From contig CAUYUJ010019363.1 of NCBI GenBank assembly GCA_963575745.1, forward strand, positions 61,140 through 125,139: a DNA stretch of 64,000 bases, written 5' to 3'. Shown piece by piece: positions 40,150 to 50,699 of the stretch (the first letter of the stretch is position 1; every line of letters begins with the position of its first letter). The notes beneath the pieces were generated by a model. It ran no database searches. It was not told where the DNA came from and worked only from the letters and a program-made list of their open reading frames with translations. The DNA is from Prorocentrum cordatum (lineage: Eukaryota > Sar > Dinophyceae > Prorocentrales > Prorocentraceae). A program made the position numbers and the translations under genes.

Positions 40150-41130
40150 CGGATTGCGGCCATTACCGAAGAGACCAAAGCAGACCGACGTGACGGCAGC
40201 TGCCAGCGCAGTTAGCAGCGGTGAAGGCGACGAGCTACTGCCCCTGTACGTGGACGCGGACACGATCTACCTGACCAACGCGGCCAGAAAGGATTCGGTG
40301 GTGGAGGCCAGGCTAAGTTTAGACGAGCGGAGGCAGTTCGACGAGGCGAAGACCAAGACGATGCAGCCATGGATCGAGAACCAAGCGTGGCAGGCAGTCA
40401 AGGAGAACGTGGCGGACGCTGGAGAAGTCTGCCCCAGGCGTTTCCTGCTGACGTGGAAAATGATGGAGTGAAAGAGGCGAGCGCGAGAGTGATCCTAGAA
40501 GGCTTCCACCTGGAAGAGGTGACCAGCACTAACGTGGAGAAAACGAGCCCTACTCTCACGCGGCGCACGAGGTTCCTCATCCTGCCCATTCTGTGCCAGC
40601 AAGCTTGGAAGATGGTGGCAGCGGACGTGAAGAGTGCGCTCCTTCAGGCGAAGGGCACCAGAGAGCAAGGAGTTTTCAGCAGGCCGACCAAGGACATTCG
40701 ACGTCGACTGGCGAAGATGATGGGCCTGCAGGGCGACGAGATCCTGCAGATGCTAAAACCCGCCTTGGAGACGTACGAGCCCCTAGGCAAAAAAATCAGA
40801 CGATCACGGAGGCCATGCTCGAGATTGGCTTCCTGAACCACGCGCTGGACAAATGCTGTTTCCTGTCATACCGCCTGTCGCTCGACGGGGACGATCCGTT
40901 TCTGATCTGGCAGGCGGACAACGACCAGCACTATGTGTTGGACGGCGTGCTGCGGCTGCGCGTGGACGACTTCATCGGCGGCGGCGAAAACTCCGAGCGC
41001 GAGGTGGAACCTCTACAACGAGCAGGCGTACGAGGGCACCGTCTTGGACCGGGTGCAGAGTCTCAACCAGAGGTTCAAGTTCGGCAAATGGGAGCTCTCG
41101 AACAATATCTTTTTCTGTGGCATGTAGAAC
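40150..41130 (+). pseudogene. copia reverse transcriptase
   Basis: Blocks across three frames: EARLSLDERRQFDEAKTKTM, then ARVILEGFHLEEV, SPTLTRRTRFLIL, motif A AADVKSALLQAKG near 40620, and LKPA near 40755. After a shift come MLEIGFLNHALDKCCFLSY and motif C LRVDDFIGGGE near 40950. The catalytic DD pair is intact. Frameshifts lie near 40465 and 40770, another after 41000. Confidence 0.85.
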
Positions 41131-41179
41131 ACGCCGTCGTTTCACGTGATGAGATTGAGGTGAAGACCGATGCATATAT

Positions 41180-42045
41180 ATATACATAAGGTGAAACCGA
41201 TTCGCGGCGAGAAGACGAGGAGGACACATCCAGACGACCCGTGCGCACCGAACGAGATCAGTCAACTCAGAGGACTGAACGGAGCCATGCAGTGGCCGGC
41301 GTCTAAGTGCATGGTGCAGGCGGCGGCGACGGTATCGTTCGCGCAAGGCGACGTCAGCAAGGCGACAGTCGGTAGCTTACTGGAGGACAACAAGTCGCTG
41401 AGGTTCCTGAAGGCGAGTGGCGATGTGGGGATCCGCATCAAGTACGTGGGAGCCTGGAGAAAGCTGAGGCTTGGAGTCTACTGGGGCGCGTCCTGGGCTA
41501 AGAGGTCGAATGGCGAATCGCAGGGCGGCTACATGATCTTCGTGATCGAGGATGCCAGGATGGACGACGGACAGCCAACGCAGTTGGTGATAGTAGACTG
41601 GGCGAGCAAGAATCTTGTGAGGATCTGTCGGAGCTCTTTGGCAGGCGAAGCTCAGAGCGCGGCCAACGCAAGTGGGCGCGCTGGAGTTTGCGAAGACTAT
41701 GCTCACGACGATGCTCTTCCCCACGATGCAGCTGACAAGCACGGAGATTTTGAAAGTATTGGGGTGCAACATACGCATCACGGACTGCAAGGCGCTGTAC
41801 GACGTTGCGAACTCTCAGGCGGCAGCCGGAGACTTCACGGAGCGCAGGACCGGGATCGAGATCTTGCAGGTCAACGAGAAGATGCGGGAGTTCGGAATGT
41901 GTATTGAGATGGACCAACACGCATCAGCAGATGGCGGACGGTCTAACGAAGCTACAGGTGCGGCAGCAGTTCGTGGAGAAGCTGAGAAGGATAACGCACG
42001 CACTCAAGTACGACGCGAGGTTCACGGCTGGCAAGAAGGCTAGTC
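41180..42045 (+). pseudogene. copia RNase H
   Basis: The frame from 41190 reads NEISQLRGLNGAMQWPASKC, then VYWGASWAKRSNGESQGGYM and VDWASKNLVRICRSSLAGEA. In the usual copia RNase H the second block starts with DAS; here GGC at 41485-41487 puts Gly in place of that catalytic Asp. After a shift near 41670 the next block is CNIRITDCKALYDVANSQAA, with the third Asp present. Then, in another frame, NTHQQMADGLTKL. A small (AT)n tract at 41172-41185 lies at the 5' edge and ends the preceding frame. Confidence 0.8.
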
Positions 42046-42627
42046 AGAAAGAACGAGCTCAAGCCGAGAGAGAGCTGGATGAAGCGGCGGGAGACTTCGA
42101 TGAAGCGAATCAGGCTGAAGACGCGGAAGGCGAGGACGGCGGCGAGCATGACCAGCTGAGAGAGCATGTACGTGCGACGATTTGCGGTACCCATACGGCA
42201 AGGAGGATTGCACAGATTGCGGCTGCAGCGGCTACGAAATGTGTCAAAGGCGAGAGGGTCGAGAAGGTCGAGACGGAGTTTGATTCCATGGGTACTGGTT
42301 TCGCTATTTGTTCTGATGGTGGCGATAACATTTTGTTGTGGATGCGCACTGGCGGCTACGTGCTGGCTCAAGTACACGACAGAGCAGAAGCTGATGGACG
42401 AGGTGCGTGTGCATCGAGATGCACGTAAGATGGCCGAACAGAAGGCCGACACAACGAGGATGAAACATAGAGCGAACGACGAGAGAGAGCCAGACAACAA
42501 GAAGCTTGTGCGGACGGCCAGCACCCAGAGCCAGTGCACGTGCAGGCGTGACCTGACCACGTCGAGTTTTCAGTACTTGCGAGAGTTTGAACAGAGGGCA
42601 TCATTGAGTGCCGAGTTTGAGGCTTGA
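42045..42627 (+). pseudogene. C-terminal membrane-anchored tail of the copia polyprotein
   Basis: After the RNase H the polyprotein continues about 190 codons. First comes a charged helix (QKERAQAERELDEAAGDFDE). After a frame change, a 30-residue hydrophobic segment (PWVLVSLFVLMVAITFCCGC, ALAATCWL) spans about 42280-42370, and a basic cytoplasmic-type tail follows to 42627. This is a clear transmembrane helix, which ordinary copia Pol proteins do not have. Its role is unknown; membrane tethering or an envelope-like function are only possibilities. Confidence 0.65.
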
Positions 42628-42742
42628 GCAAATGATCAGATTGAGGATGGAAAATTACCCCCGGTGAGATATAACGGCATGGATGCGAGCACGTTTCATA
42701 CTTTTTGGGAGAAGGGCCAAAAGACTTCCCTTTTTCTCCGTG

Positions 42743-43023
42743 TGTCAACGGTACAGGACCCATGCCAATGTTGTTTCACTTATCAGGATTATGTGTTGCA
42801 GTAAAGCAGTGCTGTATATGATTTGTGGTGATTTGATGTACGTGTGCTGTCGCACACGTGAGTTCGCACCGACGCCGTTATTGATCAAATACCGAGGGGC
42901 CCCTGAGTCAATCAAAACTACTAGCGAATATCTTCGATTCCCTTTATGTTTCTTATTATGTTCTGTTTGGTTCCCTACTTCGTGTGAGAGAACCTCGGTG
43001 GCTCCAGAGGTGTTCCACCGACA
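42743..43023 (+). repeat. 3' LTR
   Basis: 281 bp, about nine bases in ten identical to the 5' LTR. A purine-rich stretch (GGGAGAAGGGCC, 42706-42717) lies about 25 bases before it and may be the polypurine tract. Confidence 0.93.
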
Positions 43024-43028
43024 CTCTG
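43024..43028. other. Target-site duplication, right
   Basis: CTCTG, identical to 36142-36146. Confidence 0.85.
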
Positions 43029-43245
43029 AAGCCTCCGGCAGCCTCTGGAGACCACTGCGGAACTCTGCTGTACCAGAAGGCTGGACACGCCACCAATCAC
43101 AGTCCCAATTCGCCCAAGCCGTTTGCTCACCTGATCAACGTGCCGATACAATGCCGAACACGCGACTGGACCGAACCATCTACTTCGGGTAACGATCCCG
43201 CGGTCGACGATCACTTCGACCACCGGGGGCGATCCACCACTCCGC

Positions 43246-43761
43246 CTACACTGAGCGCGCCGCTTCTGCTGTCTCGGTAGCCTCCCGAGTGGGCGAATGT
43301 TCACGGCGGTCCTCGCTCCTCCAAAAAGGAGGCTCGTCGCGCTGCGTGAACTGGAGGATCCGGTCCAAACTGCCCTGCAGCATGTCCGAAAGTGTCAAGC
43401 CATGGCCGCTCGTGAGGGTGATGGAATCACGGTCGACGTCGTGCCTGAAGAAACTGTTGCTCGTGGAAGTTGGTCTTGTGACACCTGAGACTGTGAGTTC
43501 AACAATGGGCGCAACACAACACGACTGGTCAAACAAAGAATGCCAGACTACTCCACCCGAATCAAATCCCAAACCTCCGACGTGTTTCTGTTGGAATTCA
43601 ATATTCCCTTCCTTGAGGCCGTGCGGATCGTTTTTTGGGATGGCCCCAGTGTCTGCAAACGGCCTGGGGATCTTAAATTGACGAACAACAAATGCACTCG
43701 CGCCGGAAATTTGGGACTCGGAACACCCATCATCTTCAACTCCGGGGCGTTCTGGGGCCAC
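43246..43761 (-). CDS. Coding-like exon, possibly upstream exon of the RING gene
   Basis: 171 open codons whose interior reads as protein: VVRQFKIPRPFADTGAIPKN, GGLGFDSGGVVWHSLFDQS, then GLTLSDMLQGSLDRILQFTQ and RDEPPFW. The first codon is GTG and CCCCAG precedes AACGCC just inside, so the 5' edge is likely a splice acceptor. The last eight codons run into a stop at 43246 and the true donor is probably before it. Strand and position (7.3 kb upstream of the RING gene's first visible exon, with the copia element between) fit a 5' exon of that gene, but this is inference. No domain recognised. Confidence 0.45.
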   Translation of the reverse strand: MAPERPGVEDDGCSESQISGASAFVVRQFKIPRPFADTGAIPKNDPHGLKEGNIEFQQKHVGGLGFDSGGVVWHSLFDQSCCVAPIVELTVSGVTRPTSTSNSFFRHDVDRDSITLTSGHGLTLSDMLQGSLDRILQFTQRDEPPFWRSEDRREHSPTREATETAEAARSV

Positions 43762-44291
43762 GACATTTGCTTTGCCACGCCGATGCGCTTGTCAACTGTA
43801 CAAAGACTGAGCAACTGGCTGGGGCGACCCTGACCATTTTCAGTCCAAGCCTCTGAAGCCGTGATTCTTCAGACCTAGCGTTTTGAACGATTTGGCACTC
43901 CTTGGGCGGATCCCAGGGCCTGGGATCATCAACTTTGGCTAGGGAGACGCTCAGGGCCAAAACCAAGTGGCCCCGACGCCGCTCCGCCAGAGGGGCGCGA
44001 GCGGCTCTATGGGGTACAGGCGATGAAACACCTGCTCAAACAACCTCGCCGTAGACCTGACCGAACAGCGAGCGCGCCGAGCCCGAGATGGCGCGACGGG
44101 TCTTCGGCGCGCGCCTAGAAAGGAACGCGAATGGTTGCCAGTCGATCGCATGGCAGCGAAAGGCAACAACGACAAGGTCCCAGGGGCCCCATCAGGTCGG
44201 AGGAGCACGGCGGAACCCATGAACGGCGTCGCTGCGAGCTGTGGCCAGTCCAAGAGAACACTGAAATTCGGTTTGGCCGTGGAAGCATTCG

Positions 44292-44508
44292 AGGCCTCCT
44301 AAATGGGGTCGGAATAGACGGGGTCGGAGGATCGCGCCGCATCGCCGATACAGCAACGATGCATCGGCGATGCATCGTTGACGTCGGCGATGCATCGGCG
44401 ACGTCGGCGTGGAGAAAGTCGGGCTCCGCACCGAGCCGCATCGGCGATGCAGCGGCGATGCGGCGCGATCCCCCGATCCCATCTACTCCGACCCCATGTA
44501 GGAGGCCT
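44292..44508. mobile_element. Foldback / MITE-like element with long inverted arms
   Basis: The left arm starts AGGCCTCCTAAATGGGGTCG and the reverse complement of the right end starts AGGCCTCCTACATGGGGTCG. Over the first 56 bases the arms differ at about five positions. The centre is made of GATGCATCGGCGATGCATCG-type repeats that pair further. It is 217 bp with no coding capacity. GGAAGCAT (44281-44288) and GGAAACAT (44509-44516) flank it as a possible imperfect target-site duplication. Confidence 0.7.
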
Positions 44509-44821
44509 GGAAACATGGAGTGAAGCCGCGCGGGCTGGATGCCATGAAAAGCGCGCGCCGCGACAGGATCCGGGGACCCCGCATGCCACGCGCCGAATAT
44601 GGCGAGAAACCAAGCGAGCGGAAGCCAGCTGCGGAGCAACGACGCAGGTGCGAAAAGCGAGTGCTCCCCAAACCGCTAACAGGTCCAGGGACAGCGCGGT
44701 GCAATTCGCGCGCGACGGGGGCACGCGCGGCGCGGGGGCGGGCTAGACCACGCCCGGGGCCGGAGGCCTGGGGAAGGGCCGCAACGGCGGCGGGTGCGGC
44801 ATCCGCAAGACGGAGGCTAAG

Positions 44822-45019
44822 GCCGCACACACACGCACAGACACAAACACTGGCATACACACACGCACACACACACACGCACGCGCGCACACGCGCGCGA
44901 ACAGGCACAAACACAGACACAGACACAGACACGGACACAGACACAGACACAAACACACGAACACACGCACACACACGCACACAACCGCACACACGCACAC
45001 ACACACACACACACACGCG

Positions 45020-45052
<33 letters not shown>

Positions 45053-45245
45053 ACACGCACACACGCACACACGCACACACGCACACACGCACACACGCAC
45101 ACACGCACACACGCACACACGCACACACACACGCACACACGCACACGCACACGCACACGCACACGCACACGCACACGCACACGCACACGCACGCACGTGG
45201 CACGCGGCACGCACGCACGCACACATAATTACACACGCACGCACC
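44822..45245. repeat. Long (CA)n / CACACG microsatellite
   Basis: More than 400 bases of nearly uninterrupted alternating purine-pyrimidine sequence, CA with scattered CG steps. Frames across it are repeat translations. Confidence 0.95.
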
Positions 45246-48200
45246 ACAGGACCTGCCCAGGCGCGACCCCCGCGCCATGCTTCGCCGCCGCCAGGTTCGC
45301 GGCGACGCGCGCTGGCCGCTGACGCCGAGTTGCGAAGTCCAGGGGGGGCCTCCTCCCCGCCATCGAACTTTACGCCGGAGTCGACGGCGACGCCCCCCCC
45401 GCGCCGCGGCAAAGTGGACGTCCGCATTGCGGGCGAAGCGGCGGGCGGCAGCCTCGACCACCGAAGGGAGAGAGTCTCCGTCTTCGAGCGCGAACCAATC
45501 AAACGGCTCGCGGGCCCTACCCCCATCGAACGATCGCCGACCACGCCGAGGCGGCCCGGCGCCGGGCCAGAGGCAGCCGCCCTGCTGAAAGGTGGCGCGC
45601 GGCGCGAGCCGCGGCCGCCGGCCGCGAGGGGCCCTCCGCCGCGGCCGCGGCGCCGAGCCCGCGGCGGTCGGGAAGGTCGACAGCGCAGCAGGCAGGCTGC
45701 CGGCGCGGGTGCCGCGCGCGGCTGCGCTCCACCCGCCCCGTCGTCGGCGCGCTCCGCTCGCTGCGGGGCGGCGGCAGCATCGCTGGAAAGGGTCTTGCCG
45801 GCCGGCGGAGGCGGAGGCGCCGCGGCCGGGGGCGCGAAGCGCCGCGGCGCCCTCGATCGACCTCCGCGCGGCCTGCTTCGCCCCGCGAGCGGGGGTGGCC
45901 CTTGCGCGGCGGCGTGGAGGGGGTGCGCGCGTCAATACGCCGCGGCGCGCAACGATTGGCGGCGGGGGCTCGGGGGCCGGCTCGCGCCGAGGACCTTTGC
46001 GAGCGCCGCTTCGGGGTCGGAGGTTCGCGCAAATGTTCCCCAATCCTGTTCGACCCGCGGCCCCCGACGCCCGCGCGGCCGCTCGCCCCGCCAGCGGCGG
46101 CGCGCCGCGGGTCGGCAGCCATTCGCGGCACCCCCAGGCCAGGCGCGCGACCAGGGCCCGCGGCCGTCGCTCGCGGGCGCGGCGCCTCGAGCCTCGAGCG
46201 GGGCCAGCGCAGGCCCCCGAACGGCAGGGGCCGCCGGAAGCGGCGGGCCCGGGGCTGGAAGCGCGCGCGGGTCGGGGGCAGCGGCTGCCTCTTTTCGCCG
46301 TGGGCGCGCCGCTGTCCGCCGTCGGCCCCGCGAAGCGAAGGCGGTTCGCCGCGCGGCGCGCGCGCCGCCGCGGCGGCGAGGGCGCGCGCCCCTCGGGCGC
46401 AGGGAAAGCCGCCCGCATCCCGCGAAGGCATTCGAGTCTGCGCCTGCGGCGCGCGACGCCCGCGCCTGCTCGCGCGCCCGGGGCGGGCTCCGCCAGGGTC
46501 TGGGAATGTCCGCAAGGCTATCCTCGCGGGGCCCCGCGCCTGCGACGCGCCTGATTCCGATCTGCGCGCGGGCGCGAGGCGCAGAGGCCTGGCCCTCGCG
46601 CGCCTGTCTCAGCCTCTGGCGCAGGCCGTGGCCCAGGCGCGGGCGGCGGGGCCGCCCCCTCCAGCGACGTCTCCAAGCGAGAGCGACATCGCCGCGCTGG
46701 CCTGGACTGGCTGCGACCCGGCGCCTTGCCAAGCGGCGCGCCATCTCAATGCCCGCGGAGCAGCGGGCCCCCCGACGAGCCCAAAGTGCGCGCCCTCCCG
46801 GGGCGGCGCCCCACCGTGGCCTTGCGGGGCGCGTCCTCGACGACGGCTGGGCGGCAGGCGCCCTGTCCAGCGGCGGCCTGGGGAGCTACCTTCGGGCGCG
46901 CAACGCCCCGTGGGCGCTGGCGCGGGGCCGGGGCGGCTCGGCCGACCCCGCGCGCCAGGGGGCCGCAATCAAACGCCGGGCCCCAAATGGCTAGGACCGC
47001 CGGCGGCGGCCGCGGAGGGGGGCCAAGGAGCGGCCCTTGACTCCGCGCTCGCGCCGGGGCCGCGGACGGCGATGGGCGGGGGCGCCTTAGCGGGAGTCAC
47101 CCCTCCATGGGTCGTCGACCGACGGGCCGCGCTGCTCGGGCCACGCGTCGCGCGGCCCGCGGAGGTGGCCGCGGCCTGGGCGCTGGGGGCCTCGGCAGAG
47201 GGGGGCCCGTCGGCGCCGCTCGCTGGGGCGGCCGCCCCCGCGCCAGCGGGGGGCGCCGCCGCCCTCCCCCGGGGGGCGGGCTTCCCCGGGAAGTGAACTG
47301 GCAGAAGCGCGACGACGCGATCCCGCGTGCAATGCCAACGCCGCGCACTCAAACCTGAAACAGACTCCACTTCCGCCTCCGCGAGCCGCGCCGGGGGGGC
47401 GCGGGCGGGGGCGGGGGGCGGGCGGCGCGATGGCGCGCGGGGTCGTCGGCTCTGCGCGCGTCGGCAGGCGCGTAGTAGAGCCCCGCCCCCCCCCCCCCCC
47501 CCCCCCCCCAACGCCCCGCAGCGTTCCCAACCGTGCGAGGTGGCGCCCAGAGCCACTGCAGGATCCGACGGCGCGGGCTTCTTCGGATCAGGGAACCTAG
47601 CCTCTGTTGCAGACGGCAGTTTCCAATCCATCAATGCGGCGCGGCAAGCGGCACTCTATCTTCTTGGCGATCTGGGGGCAGATGGCCCCCGAGACTCCCG
47701 CGACCCTGCGCGCGGCAACTGGGGGCTCGATGGGGGCCCCCGCTGTTCTTGGAGCAGCAGGGTGGGCCGCGCAAAACGGCGCGCCGAATGCCGCGATCCG
47801 AACGGATCCAGATCTCGGAAGAGGACCGGCCGATCGGAGCGCGGACGACTCCCCCAAGCGAGGGAAGCACCCGCACCGCGCGCTTCGGGGCCACGCTCCG
47901 CGCGAAGGTTGGCCCTCGCCTTGAGGGCCAGAGGCGCGCGTGCCAGGCGCTCGCCCCGAGCGGAGTTTAGATAGCAAGAGTTCACGTCCGCCGCCTGCCT
48001 GCGAAATCGACAGGGAGGCGCTGATGTGGGCAGCGAATGTCGGCGGCACGGGGGGACCTAAACCCAACTTCCCATCAGCGACGCCCCGGTGGCGCGCGTC
48101 GAGCGCCCGAGGTGCACTTGGGCGAGCTTTAGTCTTCAGAGGGCCACCAATCGCTGGAGCGGTGCGCAGACTACGTCGATCCCACCGCCCACCTTTACGC

Positions 48201-49720
48201 CGACGACGACCGCATGGGTCGCGGCGAGGGTGCGCCTACCAGGATGCCGAGTCAATCGCGCTGTTGGGCAACCACGATCGAGCGCGGCAGAAACCACCTG
48301 GCCCCCGCGAGCAGGAACGTCAAGGCGGGGAGCCAGTCCACTCAGGGCAAGCTTCCGACAAGCGCGCGGTTGCCGATGTCGAAGATTTCGACGAAATAGC
48401 CTCGCGGGGGCGAAGGGCGGCGCAGGGCTTTCCCCCGGGGGCCAGACCGGAAGGGCCCGCAATTGCAGCGCGCCTTCACGGGCAGCATGTCGCCCGCGGA
48501 AGGGCCCGCAATTGCAGCGCGCCTTCGCGGGCGGCACGTGCGATATCAGCCGCCGCGCTGTCGCCCATGGCAGGCGCGCTCATCCGCGAGGGCGCGTCGA
48601 GCCCATCCTGCTCGGGTCGCCAAGCCATGGGCGACTTTGCTCGCGTCGACGGGGGGCCGAACTCGCGGCGCAGTCCGCTCGGCGCGGGCAGGCGGCGCCC
48701 TGAAGGCGCCGCAGAATCCGCGCAGGTCGTCGAACGACCCGCCGGCCCCGCGCCCGGAGCCAGGCGCGCGCCAAAGCAAAGGCCCCGGCAAAAGTCAAAA
48801 GGGGGGGGCCGAATCAAGTGGGCTGCAAGAGCCCCACTTCCAGAAAAAGCCGCCCGCAGCTCCGCGCGATCCACGCGGGCCCGCGCGCCCCGAAGATCCT
48901 GCATCTCACCCCCCCGAAGACGGGCGCGTCTTCTCTAGGTCGCGAGAAGCAGCGCGTGCCCGACCACCGGAAAAACGACGGGTCGGATCCTGCGTCGGCG
49001 AGCCCCGCTCGACGCAGGACGCCCTGGCGCACGGGTCGCGGGGCTCGGCCAAGGCGGGCCCCCGGGCCGCCGCAGGGGCCAACGAGCCAGCCGCGACAAT
49101 GCTGGTCGGGCACTGCCTCGCGGGGACAGGCGCGAGCGGGCGGGGGGGGGGCTGCCTCCGACAGAGCTGCGACGTGGGTGACCAGGCCGCGGGGCGACAC
49201 CTCAGCGGAGATGGGCTCGGCAACCGCTTGCGCCCCGCGGGCGAGGCGGACTGCGATCGCGCCGACCTGCTCGACGCGACCTCGCGCGCCCCCGCGGCAG
49301 GGGGAGACCGCCGCCCGCGAGCAGGCATCGACGGGGGCGACCAAAGCGCGCCCATGGTTAGACCGTCATTGAAAACAGCAGCGGCGCGCTACACATGTGC
49401 GCGGGCGGAAGGCTTCAGCCCCCAATTCTCGGGCGCGGCCCGACGCGCGCGTCGCGAGAGGCTCGAGAAAGATGACAGAACGCGGACGAAGATCGCGGGG
49501 GGGGCGACGCCGCGGGGGGGGCGACCGCGGAACGGACTTCGCCGTGCGGGGCCGCAACACCATCGTTGGAAAAGCGCACTCCTACGTTCGCGTCCGCGCT
49601 CATCCCAGGAACGCCTGGCGGCCCCAGCGCCGTCGATTGCGCCGAATCGTCGCGGCTCCGACCCCCGGCAGGCGCGTTCAAAATGTTCGCGGGGACCCAT
49701 CAGACCCAGCGGGCCGTCAT
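45246..49720. other. Very GC-rich interval without a supported gene
   Basis: Extremely G+C-rich on inspection, so open frames of hundreds of codons appear on both strands in several registers at once. None shows a recognisable domain; all are dominated by Arg, Ala, Gly and Pro. A poly-C run lies at 47487-47510. A short near-duplicate GGAAGGGCCCGCAATTGCAG occurs at 48448 and 48497. I see nothing else to annotate. Confidence 0.5.
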
Positions 49721-49725
49721 TTTGG

Positions 49726-50690
49726 CACACGCGGCGGCCCTGCCATCTTCTGCGTGGTCAAGTAGCACTCGGGAACACCGAGAGCCGCCGCGTGCCGGCG
49801 GCCCTGCTCCTTCCTCGCGGAATCTGATTGCACGGAAGCGCCAAGAGCCGCAGCGCGCGGCGGCCCCTGTGGGCCTCCAGCCGCCGCGTGCGCGGCGGCC
49901 CTGCCATGTCTGCGCGTGGCAATACAACTGGGAAGCGCCCGGAGCTGACGCGCCCTGCCGCCGCGCGCGCGGCGGCCCTGCCCTCTGAGTGGAGGAAATA
50001 AGACTCGGGAGCACTGGGGGCCGCCGCGCGGTGGCCCCGCCCTCCTCTGCGTGGGCAAATGCCCTGGAGCAGCACCATGATCTGCCGAGCGCCGCGCGCG
50101 GGGCGGCTATTAAGAGCCCGCTGCCGCCGCGCGCGCGCGGCGGTCCTGCCCTCCTCGCTGGTAAACTATACCCCACAGGAAGGCACCAGGAGCCGCCGCG
50201 AACGCGGCAACTCTTGAGGACCCCCAGCCGCCGCGCCATTGCGGCCACGCCCTCTTCGGCGCGGGCGTTTACCGCGAGGCAGCACCACAGGCCGCCGCAT
50301 GCGCGGCGGCTCTTCAGAGCCTCCAGCCGCCGCGCGCGCGGCGGTCCCGCCCTCCTCTGCATGGTCGAAGTCTCCCCCAAAGCACCAAAACCCGCGGATC
50401 GCGCGGCAGCTCTTGGAGACCCAGCCGCCGCGCGCGGCAGCGGCGCTCTCTTCGGCATGGCCTGCGCAAGATGGCGGGGCCGCCGCACGCGCGGCGGTTG
50501 TTGGTGCTCCCGAGCTGTATGCATCCATGCAAGAGAAGACAAGGCCGCCGCGCGTGCGGCGCGGCGGCTCTAGCTGCCCTCGAACGGCACTGCTTCACGC
50601 AGACGGACAACAATGCCGCCGCGCGCGCGACAGCTAGGGCGCTTCACGAGCCGCCTCGCGCACGGCGGCCAAGGGCACTCCCGAGTGATG
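49726..50690. repeat. GC-hairpin satellite, irregular 60-110 bp units
   Basis: At least ten units of the pattern CCGCCGCGYGCGCGGCGG (a near-perfect palindrome), then CCTGCCCTCYTCTGCGTGG, then a variable 30-50 bases ending AGCRCC. Single copies recur at 52970-53130 and 57240-57420. Confidence 0.8.
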
Positions 50691-50699
50691 TTTCTTCAT

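Larger units (their letters stand above)
36147..43023 (+). mobile_element. Ty1/copia-type LTR retrotransposon, full length but decayed
   Basis: Two direct LTRs (36147-36432 and 42743-43023) both start TGTCAA and end CGACA, and perfect 5-bp copies of CTCTG flank the element (36142-36146 and 43024-43028). Internal order is gag, protease, methyltransferase-like insert, integrase, reverse transcriptase, RNase H, membrane segment. Integrase before reverse transcriptase defines the copia order. LTRs differ by roughly one base in ten by eye plus a 5-base indel, so the insertion is not recent. Coding parts contain many frameshifts and at least one in-frame stop, so this copy cannot move on its own. 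It may lie in an intron of the RING gene. Confidence 0.93.

Noticed and set aside
44520-46994. 824-codon plus-strand open frame
   Set aside because: It crosses a CA microsatellite and very GC-rich DNA where frames are open in several registers on both strands; no domain and extreme Arg/Ala/Pro/Gly bias.
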